From NCBI GenBank assembly GCA_016708845.1, contig JADJFB010000008.1, positions 62,001 through 126,000 on the forward strand: a stretch of DNA of 64,000 nucleotides, written 5' to 3'. Of the stretch, positions 57,401 through 64,000 are shown piece by piece (the stretch's first letter is position 1; the number at the start of each line of letters is the position of its first letter). The position numbers and the translations under genes are program-made. The notes below the pieces were generated by a model. The model was given only the letters and a program-made list of their open reading frames with translations, was not told the origin of the DNA and did not search any database. The DNA is from Bacteroidota bacterium (GTDB lineage: Bacteria > Bacteroidota > Bacteroidia > B-17B0 > Aurantibacillaceae).

Positions 57401-58873
57401 AGAAATATTATTTCCTTGCACTAAAGTAGTTGAAGGACTTGCTGTTGAATTTATGGTTAGGTTTGGATAAGAACCAGTTATGGTTGTTGGACCATTTGGA
57501 GTAAACGTTGGCGAAGCAACACTAACTGTAAATGCACTTCCCGAAGTTGGAGAAACACTCGCGATACCCGTAGCGGCCATATTGATAGTACTTGATCCTG
57601 TTCCTGTTAAAGCTGCAGTAGTAGAATATGAACCTTGAGTTAAAGTTAAAACATTACCGGTAGTGTTATAAGTTAAAGTTGGTTGTGGCACATCAACATT
57701 AAATGTATTCCCAGTAGTTGGAGTTACAACCGCTATCCCAGTACTTGTAATTGTTGGCGTTTGTGCTGCGGGTAAATTTTGAAAGGTACCATTACCTAAT
57801 GCATCACTTGTTAAAACTTGACCTAATGTACCACCACTTACCGTTAATGTATTTGTAAATACATGAGGAGTAGAAACACTTGCATCAAACTTACCAGCGC
57901 CAACTACATGAAAATTTGCTTGAGGAGAAGTTGTTCCAATACCAAAATTAGTTCCATCAAAATATAAGTTATTTCTTGGTAAAGTATCCCAAACTGTTCC
58001 TGTATTGTATAAAAACTGTCCACTTAAAGCGTTTGGCAAAGTTGAACCACTAGGAACATTTACTGTAAAGTTTGGATAAGCTCCAGTTACTGTTGCACTA
58101 TTCACACCAGTAATACTAACAATTTGATCTGGGGCAACGGTTGGAGTATTAATGGTTAAATTTGGATAAGTACCAGTTACGCTAGTTGCACCAGTTCCCA
58201 AAATATTTGCTGTTCCCGTAATAACTCCTGTTCCATTAATATCAATACCATTTCCTGCCGTATATGTTTGAACGATAGGCGTACTAATTATAAAATTTGG
58301 ATATGTTCCTGTTACAGATGCAGAACCAGCAGGTGTAATCGTTATAGTTTGATCAGGTGCTGTGTTTATTATAGTACTTCCTGCAACATTAATTCCTGTA
58401 CCTCCAGTATAAGTTGTTCCTGCAGGAATTGTTGTTGTATTACCTCCAACAGATAAAATATTATTGGTAAAAGAAACCGCTGGTGCTGGAGCTGAACCAG
58501 CATTTAAAGCATAAGGTACACTCATTAATTGTTGAGAACCTAAAGAACTAAATGTTCCTGTATTTGGATCAATAGATACTTCAATAAAATATGAATTTGT
58601 GGCCCAGTTTATTACTGATAAATTACTTATTGAACCTATGTAAGTAGTAAACAATCCAAATCCATTAGTTGAAACTCCAGTATGCGTTTCTGTAAATACA
58701 ATTGCACCAGAGGCAGAGCCTTGATGAATATCAAACTTTATTCCAATAGGCTGATTTGCCAATACTGTTCCTGATGCATTACGTGCCACCCCTTGGTAAC
58801 TAATTTTTTGTGGCGCTTGTGAATAAGCTAAACTTGTGATGCCAATTAATAAAGTAAATAAAAGTTTTTTCAT
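54446..58873 (-). CDS. Giant exported fibre/adhesin-like protein
   Basis: 1475 aa, intact. Signal peptide (MKKLLFTLLIGITSLAYS-QA), then the N-domain PQKISYQGVARNASGTVLAN...QQLMSVPYALNAG, which matches that of the 38200 gene. Long Thr/Ser/Gly/Asn-rich beta repeats follow ('GTG...VTGTYPNLTINTP', 'NTYTVNAP', 'NSNTLTLTNGT'). A region of short G-V-G/Y-G-Q-S-G units occurs (FGENPNNGIGVYGQSGSGAG) and then alanine-rich 'A.YASNNG.G.A' repeats (about residues 1215-1360). The last 90 residues form a separate beta domain (TFRVSFNKSYSVNPTVVVTP...). No T9SS tail is visible. It resembles tail-fibre-like adhesins and heads the operon that includes the CHU_C and PorP/SprF genes. Confidence 0.8.
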   Translation of the reverse strand: MKKLLFTLLIGITSLAYSQAPQKISYQGVARNASGTVLANQPIGIKFDIHQGSASGAIVFTETHTGVSTNGFGLFTTYIGSISNLSVINWATNSYFIEVSIDPNTGTFSSLGSQQLMSVPYALNAGSAPAPAVSFTNNILSVGGNTTTIPAGTTYTGGTGINVAGSTIINTAPDQTITITPAGSASVTGTYPNFIISTPIVQTYTAGNGIDINGTGVITGTANILGTGATSVTGTYPNLTINTPTVAPDQIVSITGVNSATVTGAYPNFTVNVPSGSTLPNALSGQFLYNTGTVWDTLPRNNLYFDGTNFGIGTTSPQANFHVVGAGKFDASVSTPHVFTNTLTVSGGTLGQVLTSDALGNGTFQNLPAAQTPTITSTGIAVVTPTTGNTFNVDVPQPTLTYNTTGNVLTLTQGSYSTTAALTGTGSSTINMAATGIASVSPTSGSAFTVSVASPTFTPNGPTTITGSYPNLTINSTASPSTTLVQGNNISLNQSGNTYTVNAPAYSISSNSNTLTLTNGTVVSTATVPASSSYSGTPNNISITSNSINLVSTGVAANNYGANATNAVPTFSVDNFGRLTTAAQYTPNVAGDVIGSINTSTVSKLRGVNISTVAPTANQVLQFNAGSWAPSSIASPTITGTGVATVNNVSPNYTVNVPMSIYNNNTGVFTTGTQTIAVTPTLSLTGTTLTSGPATNSVNLATLPGLWTAPTATSVVTTNSISLVGIGTNNPTYKLDVYGTGSVPATIHGYNSGATVSSTGVFGENPNNGIGVYGQSGSGAGVWGKSTTGAGIYGESTNGDGGKFILSSNTTTANAVNAQTNGSGVALFAKSYNATALAAKFEGNTEILHSATTANPTMHLRETSGALSRIKFSNTGVANKYFEVGASNNAANNFSAYSVSFFDGTNYKSRFLIYGDGKTSINNMHSALTTFHVMDDNATSPGIAAEGFGFSGQINLTRNNPLGVSPTYTRGAVIAAQEIGKINFSAYDGTGYGDGAKIYARASENVTNTSKGTDLFFAVVPNTTNSNQELLKLGNDGIVTVNPNNIFNKAALDVKGRLRVDSSLTMAAYNTPPNTSFVNEGRIYYDRPSNKFKVSENGGAFVDLISGAGLSPWIQGSGIVTQANLTDKVGIGTNTPNASLDIKNNAASLDGLALDINNVSNGSNGLQLRHFGVGNAAYIEVNNTGSSAKAIEASTNGIGAAIGATNLGSGSAGIFTISNATNTAAALYVSTNGTGNAIYAANNSSTAVTADFANSSGDVVRAISSGGGRALIASSNSNGTGAVDITNTGTGAALVAYKNSGTTGGNVANFANNSNTNGADVLRAHNTGTAAAIHASNNAVDPASALSLWVENGHVKATQATAAVVTTVTATGGLSATGVTLTLGTCNDVKGSLSAVCTTTGMINPGGQVTFRVSFNKSYSVNPTVVVTPNTDPGQMSYYISTINTGFFNVTFKNNTAANLSGPSFTFGFNYMVIE

Positions 58874-58921
58874 ATGTAGTTATTTATTGTTTTTTAATTC
58901 GTAAGACGAATTGAGATTCCG

Positions 58922-58938
58922 TTTTAGATGATCTAAAA
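58922..58938. promoter_or_regulatory. Perfect dyad upstream of the surface-protein operon
   Basis: TTTTAGAT - G - ATCTAAAA is a perfect 8-bp inverted repeat with one central base, 49 bases upstream of the first gene of the long minus-strand run. A second small dyad, AATTCG-TAAGA-CGAATT, lies at 58896-58912. The first could be an operator for a dimeric regulator; this is inference from symmetry only. The rest of the 231-base gap (58874-59104) is AT-rich with nothing else I can name. Confidence 0.35.
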
Positions 58939-59104
58939 TATATTTGTTTAGTTTTCTGGTAAAATGATAACCATGTTTTTCAACTGTTAAAATTATACAA
59001 AAAAATCAGAAAATTGAATGCAATTAACAGACCAATCGAATATTTTATTTGTTAAAAAACTCGGATTTGTCGATAAATTCAATAATTTGTTCAGAAAAAC
59101 TGAT

Positions 59105-60118
59105 TTAACTCAGGATTTGCTTAAGAGCAGCTATTTGCTCTGGTGTCCCTAATACAAATAATTTAGAATCTGGAATCACTAAAGTATCGGCACTTGGGTT
59201 AATAATATACTCCCCTTTTGCAGTTTTGTATCCAATAATATTAGCACCCGAACGATTTCTTATTTCTAAATCTTTCAGTGTTTTGTTTTTTAATTCATCA
59301 GGAATTCTTTCAAAGGAAATTTCCTCTAAACTAATATTATCACCTCCCTCAGCAGTAATATGGTCAATAAATTCCATCACATCTGGCTTCATTACCAAAG
59401 AGGCCATGTGTGCACCTCCTACCTTATCAGGCATAATTACATTATTAGCGCCAGCAATTTTTAATTTCGTATCCGAATTATCTTCGCTAGCACGTGAAAT
59501 AATAGTTAAGTTTTTATTTAAGTTACGGGCAGAAAGTACAATAAACAAATTATCTGCATCAACTGGCAAAGTAGTAATAATGGCTTTTGCTCTTAAAATC
59601 CCTGCTTTAATTAATACTTCATCTTGTGTGCTATCACCCGTTATAACCAACTCGCTAAATTTATGATTAAGAGTAGACGTAAGTGTTGTGCTATTTTCAA
59701 TAACTACAAAACGTTTATGATGTTTTTTTAAAACTTGAGCCGCTTGGCGTCCATTACGACCATAGCCACAAATAATAACGTGATCAGATATTTTATCAAT
59801 GGTTGCGTTCAATTTTCTATTTTTAAAAAACTCGTTAAATTCTCCATCAATTACAAATTTAGTAATGGATGAAACTGCGTAAGCAAATGTACCAAAACTT
59901 GTGATAATAAGAAATGCCGTAAATAATTTACCAGCATGACTTAAAGGAGCTACTTCTCCATAACCAACTGTAGCAACTGTAATTACGGTCATGTAAAAGG
60001 CGTCAAACCAATTGTAATCATCAATTATAACGTAACCAATAGTTCCTATTACCCATACAGACAATAGAATTAATAAAGGTGCGTAAAATCGATAATAGGA
60101 TTTGAAAACGTTGAACAT
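59105..60118 (-). CDS. Two-TM potassium channel with RCK (TrkA-N/TrkA-C) domain
   Basis: 337 aa. TM1 (LLILLSVWVIGTIGYVIID), pore loop with selectivity filter TVATVGYGEVAPL (about residues 46-58), TM2 (LFTAFLIITSFGTFAYAV), then a Rossmann RCK domain (HVIICGYGRNGRQAAQVLKK, with GxGxxG-type G-Y-G-R-N-G). A TrkA-C domain follows (EISFERIPDELKNKTLKDLE...GTPEQIAALKQIL). This is the MthK/Kch-like architecture, gated by nucleotide or ions. Physiological role unknown. It is 36 bases downstream of the PspC gene. Confidence 0.92.
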   Translation of the reverse strand: MFNVFKSYYRFYAPLLILLSVWVIGTIGYVIIDDYNWFDAFYMTVITVATVGYGEVAPLSHAGKLFTAFLIITSFGTFAYAVSSITKFVIDGEFNEFFKNRKLNATIDKISDHVIICGYGRNGRQAAQVLKKHHKRFVVIENSTTLTSTLNHKFSELVITGDSTQDEVLIKAGILRAKAIITTLPVDADNLFIVLSARNLNKNLTIISRASEDNSDTKLKIAGANNVIMPDKVGGAHMASLVMKPDVMEFIDHITAEGGDNISLEEISFERIPDELKNKTLKDLEIRNRSGANIIGYKTAKGEYIINPSADTLVIPDSKLFVLGTPEQIAALKQILS

Positions 60119-60154
60119 AACATTGCCAAATTAATAAAAATAATTGAAATTATA

Positions 60155-60388
60155 TTACAAATCCCAAACGCTACGGCGACGGCGATAGGTATTTGGCTTA
60201 AAACTTTCTTTATGTTCTAAAATAAAAGCCATAATGAAGTAAATAATAATGGGAGAACCAAAAGTAAAAAATGACAAATAGATAAAATACATACGAATGT
60301 GAGTCGTTCTAATACCTAATTTTTTGCCCCACCATTCGCATACACCAAAGGCGTGTTGTTCAAACCAATATCTTATTTTATCTATCAT
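60155..60388 (-). CDS. PspC-domain small membrane protein
   Basis: 77 aa. The N-terminal part (MIDKIRYWFEQHAFGVCEWWGKKLG) and the following membrane segment (MYFIYLSFFTFGSPIIIYFI) match a stand-alone PspC domain of the kind common in Bacteroidota. The end is basic (NTYRRRRSVWDL). PspC proteins sense envelope stress in Proteobacteria; the small Bacteroidota versions are not characterised. It is in the same direction as the DUF2851 gene and the channel gene. Confidence 0.8.
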   Translation of the reverse strand: MIDKIRYWFEQHAFGVCEWWGKKLGIRTTHIRMYFIYLSFFTFGSPIIIYFIMAFILEHKESFKPNTYRRRRSVWDL

Positions 60389-60428
60389 GTGCTACAAAGG
60401 TACAAAATTCAGAAAGCGAATTTTCGCA

Positions 60429-61706
60429 TTATCGAGAGTTTTTCAACAAAAATTCTGCCACATAACATTGAAGACATAATTTTTTTGTGCAAAGTGTATC
60501 AAACAGTTGGATTTGCGCCTGACTTTCTAGGGCATTTTCTGTTTTGACTCCCAATTTCAAAAACTCTTTTGTTTTCGTATTTATTTCCGGTGGTAATTGC
60601 GATAATAAATCTAAAGCATATTCTACATAATCAGATTGTAAATTATGTTTTGACATAAAAAACAAGTAAGGAACAATAGTATTAATTACTATCGAATGAA
60701 AAGCAGTTTCGCCTAATGATTTAGAACTTTCTTCAGATAAAACATCAAATTTAAAATGTGTTTTCCAATAGTCATTAGGTTCAATATCAAAAAACAATTT
60801 AATGGTTTTTAAATCTGGTTTTTCTTCGATCAAATGATACAATGATTTTTGTTTAGCAATACTATTTGCTAATTGTGAAATTCGAATCGTAGGAAAATTA
60901 ATGGGACGTGTTTTAGAAAACTTCCAACTTTCTTTTTTAATTGGTAATAGCTGATGCTTATGTCTTAAAAACTCAAATTCGTTTTGTAATTGCTTGGCAT
61001 ATTTATCTTCAAATAACTCGTCTAAAAAACCAGCAACACCAAACAACAAAGCTTCTACTTGAATTGGATTATCTGCGTATTTTTTTAGTATGGAATAAGG
61101 CAACGTTTTTCCCAATAGTTCAAAAGCATCATTGTTTATTTTAAAACCAAAGTTTCTACAAAGCAAAACATATAATGCATCTTCATGATTGTGTTTACCA
61201 TATTCAAATAAATGTTCTATGTAAGCAGTTTTTTGCTCTATACGTTCAATTGCTAATCTATCTAACCATGATTTCCAAACTATATCAGAAACTTTGGTAA
61301 TTGATTTGCCACAAGCAATGGATTGTTTAGAAAGTTGCAATTGATTGTATTGTTCTAACAAAGAAGGTTTAATGTAATTCTTTAATTCTAACACCGACAC
61401 ATTAAACTGTTCATTTTGCGGTACCTCTACATCATGTTCATACACCACATGCAATACAATGTTATCATAAGCTTTATCCTGCTGATGATTATGTTTTAGC
61501 CAGTCGGATGTTTTAATATGAATCTCAACATTACCTGCTAATAAAATATCATTAATCTTAATTTTTGAATTAAAAAAATCAGGACCGGAGTCCTGATTAT
61601 GTTCACCTATTGAAACCACTTCAATCTGCTCTTGCTTAGAACCTATAAATTGAGTTTGCTCTAATAATTTATATTTCCAAATAGTATGCAATAATGCTTC
61701 GTTCAT
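60429..61706 (-). CDS. DUF2851 family protein
   Basis: About 425 aa from the ATG at 61706, where the family's characteristic start MNEALLHTIWKYKLL occurs (an in-frame start at 61748 would overlap the cytochrome gene). Conserved pieces are NQDSGPDFFNSKIKINDILL, GNVEIHIKTSDWLKHNHQQD and YDNIVLHVVYEHDVEV. The C-terminus has a cysteine pattern (C-T-K-K-L-C-L-Q-C-Y-V) that may bind metal. DUF2851 is widespread in Bacteroidota, has no assigned function, and looks nuclease-like in its D-x-x-x-E-I-H-x-x-x-S-D core (inference). Confidence 0.85.
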   Translation of the reverse strand: MNEALLHTIWKYKLLEQTQFIGSKQEQIEVVSIGEHNQDSGPDFFNSKIKINDILLAGNVEIHIKTSDWLKHNHQQDKAYDNIVLHVVYEHDVEVPQNEQFNVSVLELKNYIKPSLLEQYNQLQLSKQSIACGKSITKVSDIVWKSWLDRLAIERIEQKTAYIEHLFEYGKHNHEDALYVLLCRNFGFKINNDAFELLGKTLPYSILKKYADNPIQVEALLFGVAGFLDELFEDKYAKQLQNEFEFLRHKHQLLPIKKESWKFSKTRPINFPTIRISQLANSIAKQKSLYHLIEEKPDLKTIKLFFDIEPNDYWKTHFKFDVLSEESSKSLGETAFHSIVINTIVPYLFFMSKHNLQSDYVEYALDLLSQLPPEINTKTKEFLKLGVKTENALESQAQIQLFDTLCTKKLCLQCYVAEFLLKNSR

Positions 61707-61713
61707 TAACGCA

Positions 61714-62133
61714 TTATTTTGAAGCAGGTTGAGTTGCTTTAATTGCAAAAATGTATTTTGTTAAAGCTTCTTTTTGAGTAGCTGATAATTTTGCTTTTTC
61801 TCCCATATCATCGATAATATGAGGCCATTTAGCTTCTGGAATTCTATAAATACTTTTAGCACCATGACACCCTATGCAAGTGCCAGTGTAAATAGTATGT
61901 CCTTCTGTTAATACAGCCAAAGTTGCTCCTGGATATTTAGATTGAATTGCTGTAACTTGTTCTTCGCCTGGCGCAAAAACACCATTTTTAGATTTAACGG
62001 CTTCGCTAACTGGAGCCTCAGGAGTAGCTGGCGCCACAGGAGTTGACGCTGTAGTCTCAGTTTTTTTTGTTGAATGACATGCTGCAACAATAAGAACTGC
62101 TGCTGCTAAAGAAGAAATTTTGAAAATTTTCAT
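61714..62133 (-). CDS. c-type cytochrome lipoprotein
   Basis: About 139 aa from the ATG at 62133. Lipoprotein signal (MKIFKISSLAAAVLIVAAC-H), then a flexible Thr/Pro/Ala-rich linker (about residues 25-45) that lifts the domain off the membrane. A single-haem cytochrome domain follows, with YTGTCIGCHGAKSIY (C-x-x-C-H) and the distal methionine probably in PHIIDDMGEKAKLSATQKEA. It is 7 bases upstream of the DUF2851 start and 35 bases after the M16 gene, so the three may be co-transcribed. Confidence 0.88.
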   Translation of the reverse strand: MKIFKISSLAAAVLIVAACHSTKKTETTASTPVAPATPEAPVSEAVKSKNGVFAPGEEQVTAIQSKYPGATLAVLTEGHTIYTGTCIGCHGAKSIYRIPEAKWPHIIDDMGEKAKLSATQKEALTKYIFAIKATQPASK

Positions 62134-62168
62134 AATTATAATGATTTGAGTTTTAAAAGTAGTAAATA

Positions 62169-63518
62169 TCAATTATCTTTTTCAATATCAGAAGCAGTAA
62201 ACTTCTGTAAACTGTTAATTTTTGTTAGTTGATCCGCAACTTTTGATTCATCGCCTGATATTACTAACTTATATACGTTTGGTGTAAAGTATTTTTTAAT
62301 CACTTTGTTCAGATCCTCTACGGTCAAAGTATTCAAATCAGTAATGATATTTTTTCTTTTCTCAAAATTATAAACCAAGGGATTATAAAAATTGGAAACT
62401 TCATCTGGGCTCTCCATTTTTTTAATGGCAATAATTCTTTTATAAACCGTTTCTTTAAATTTTGCTTCGTCAATTAAGGTGGTATTGAAATTTGCTAATG
62501 TTTTATCAAACAACTCAATCGTATTAACTAATTCGGCACTTCTTACTGAACAAGCAATCGAAAATAAATTAGAATACTTACTACTTCTTTGTGAACTACC
62601 AATGCTATATGTCTTACCTCCTTTTTCACGAATTTCTTTAAACAATACATCATTAAAAACACTATTGGCTAACGAAAACGCTAACTGATCTTTATCTGTA
62701 ACTGCAGGAGCTATTTTATTCCATTGCAAAGCGCATTGTGTAGCTCCTGTTCTATTTACAAAACCTATCTCTCGTTTTTTAATCGACGGCGATTCTAAAC
62801 TCACTCCATTAGCACCACCAAATTCTGATTTCCACGAACCATAATATTTTTCGATAATAGGTTTAATGGCAGCTACATCAAAACTTCCACAAATAATTAA
62901 GTTGGCATTTTTTGGGGTAAAGTTAAAATCATAATATTCTTTAATAATAACTGGAGTAATTTTTTGAATTTGTGTTTTATAAAAATATCTTCCTAATGGA
63001 TTTGATAATCCAAAAATAGAATAATTACTAAATACCGAAGATAATTCAGCAATATCCATTTTAGTAGGGCTATTAAAATCAATATTTCTAGAAATCAGTA
63101 AATCAATTTTATCTTTTGGAAATGTAGGAGTTAAAACAGCTGCCGACATTAAATCCATTCCTGCATCTAAATCTTTACTCAAAATATTCATTTCTACAGT
63201 TGTATTATCATTTGATGAAGACGCAGATAAAGAAGTTCCTAAAGCAAATGCTTTATTTGTTTGAGTTTCTGCATCGTATTTTGCATTACCCATCAAAATT
63301 GCATTAGAAACCATATCGCTGTAATTTTGTTGGCCAGGCGTTTCATTAACTTTTCCTGTATTCAAAACTAACTTTACATTAATTGCAGGTATATTTCCAT
63401 ACTGTAACAAATACACTTTCAATCCATTTTTTAAATTAAAAGTTTCATAAGAAGGTGTAACTTGAGCTTTAAAAGCAAAAGATATCAATATCAAAAAAAC
63501 TATGGCTATATTTTTCAT
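62169..63518 (-). CDS. M16-family protein lacking the zinc motif (inactive-subunit type)
   Basis: About 449 aa. The ATG at 63518 gives a signal peptide (MKNIAIVFLILISFAFKA-QV). The family fold is clear: NLKNGLKVYLLQYGNIPAIN, VKLVLNTGKVNETPGQQNYS, LTPTFPKDKIDLLISRNI, FTPKNANLIICGSFDVAAIK, VNRTGATQCALQWN and EIREKGGKTYSIGSSQRSSK. Where active M16 peptidases have HxxEH (HFLEHM), this protein has Q-Q-N-Y-S-D-M-V, so it cannot bind zinc there. It retains the R/Y pair of the C-terminal half. Such subunits normally pair with an active M16 partner, which is not next to it in this window. Confidence 0.88.
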   Translation of the reverse strand: MKNIAIVFLILISFAFKAQVTPSYETFNLKNGLKVYLLQYGNIPAINVKLVLNTGKVNETPGQQNYSDMVSNAILMGNAKYDAETQTNKAFALGTSLSASSSNDNTTVEMNILSKDLDAGMDLMSAAVLTPTFPKDKIDLLISRNIDFNSPTKMDIAELSSVFSNYSIFGLSNPLGRYFYKTQIQKITPVIIKEYYDFNFTPKNANLIICGSFDVAAIKPIIEKYYGSWKSEFGGANGVSLESPSIKKREIGFVNRTGATQCALQWNKIAPAVTDKDQLAFSLANSVFNDVLFKEIREKGGKTYSIGSSQRSSKYSNLFSIACSVRSAELVNTIELFDKTLANFNTTLIDEAKFKETVYKRIIAIKKMESPDEVSNFYNPLVYNFEKRKNIITDLNTLTVEDLNKVIKKYFTPNVYKLVISGDESKVADQLTKINSLQKFTASDIEKDN

Positions 63519-63519
63519 T

Positions 63520-64000
63520 TTATTCTTCAATATTATACTCGTTAATTTTTCTGTACAAGGTACGTTCGCTAATTCCTAATTCTTGAGAAGCATATTTACG
63601 TTTACCCTTATGTTTTTTTAATGCCTTCTTTATCATATCAATCTCTTTGTCTTGAAGTGATAACGATTCTTCAACTACAATTGGTTGATTGAATCCATTG
63701 GTATCTTTTACAATAATTGGATTATGAATTTTCACTTCATTTGATACCACTGGAAAATTTCCTTCGTTGTTATACAATCGATCTATTGTTTGTAAATCAT
63801 CTGTTGGTAATGATCCTAAAGCACTTCCTCCAACCTGAACAATATCGTGAACCACTTTTTTTAAATCGTTCAAATCTTTTTTCATATCAAATAATACTTT
63901 GTACAACAAATCACGCTCGTTCATGTCCGACGAACTAGAAGAATTACCAATGCTTGAATTTGATAAAGCAGGCAATGTATTTGTGTGGTAATTTGGAAGA
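63520..64000 (-). CDS. C-terminal part of a sigma-54-type (Fis-HTH) transcription regulator, partial
   Basis: The frame stays open to the window end; the N-terminal AAA+ domain is outside. Visible are a linker (LPNYHTNTLPALSNSSIGNS; NERDLLYKVLFDMKKDLNDL) with a coiled-coil-like helix and a terminal Fis-type helix-turn-helix (KEIDMIKKALKKHKGKRKYA, ASQELGISERTLYRKINEYN). This linker plus Fis end is typical of the sigma-54 interaction-domain regulators of Bacteroidota. The ATPase motifs (GAFTGA) cannot be checked here. Confidence 0.75.
   Translation of the reverse strand, partial: LPNYHTNTLPALSNSSIGNSSSSSDMNERDLLYKVLFDMKKDLNDLKKVVHDIVQVGGSALGSLPTDDLQTIDRLYNNEGNFPVVSNEVKIHNPIIVKDTNGFNQPIVVEESLSLQDKEIDMIKKALKKHKGKRKYASQELGISERTLYRKINEYNIEE

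Overview
The window looks like a chromosomal segment of a low-GC member of the Bacteroidota (Flavobacteriia/Sphingobacteriia-like; I cannot fix the order). The reasons are a fused SecDF, several TTTG-N19/20-TAnnTTTG promoters, type IX secretion (T9SS) features (type A C-terminal tails, gliding-motility/CHU_C C-terminal domains, PorP/SprF, a GldN-like protein, a TPR-PD40-OmpA protein), a 'GlmU-like' nucleotidyltransferase fusion, and a Bacteroidota-type arginine decarboxylase. I see no rRNA, tRNA, transposase or CRISPR array.

Layout. 1-3.4 kb: end of a peptide-type ABC transporter (DppB/DppC-like permeases), then a secreted TPR protein. 3.4-5.7 kb: FG-GAP/VCBS-repeat T9SS cargo. 5.8-31 kb: mostly housekeeping genes: secDF, recF, a DciA-like (DUF721) gene, ispH, a DEDD exonuclease, uvrA, carA, der, a GldN-like gene, purL, two small envelope proteins, arginine decarboxylase, DUF4293, accB-accC. 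31-33.5 kb: an accessory island of three one-gene units (Abi-type phage defence, a lipoprotein cytochrome c, a SMI1/KNR4 protein). These are separated by long imperfect palindromes with integron attC-like ends. 33.5-41.3 kb: secreted proteins, lipoproteins (including a YceI-like one hidden by a frameshift) and a large fibre/adhesin-like protein. 41.4-58.9 kb: a long minus-strand run, probably one surface-protein locus: giant fibre-like protein, two CHU_C-tailed proteins (one an M43 metalloprotease), PorP/SprF, OmpA-family protein, a nine-repeat Ig-like protein, then the GlmU-like gene. 59-64 kb: K+ channel, PspC, DUF2851, cytochrome c lipoprotein, catalytically degenerate M16 protein, and the C-terminus of a Fis-type (sigma-54) regulator.

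Two things stand out. First, the 30.98-33.50 kb island has integron-cassette logic: each gene's 5' boundary heptamer is complementary to the heptamer just after that gene's own stop. No integrase is in view. Second, at least 17 single-base indels and one nonsense codon break genes across the window, including secDF and recF. Most are one-base changes in A/T runs, so they probably reflect uncorrected long-read consensus error rather than pseudogenes. I give such genes as merged features and state the break points. All family assignments come from motif recognition by eye; no database search was run.
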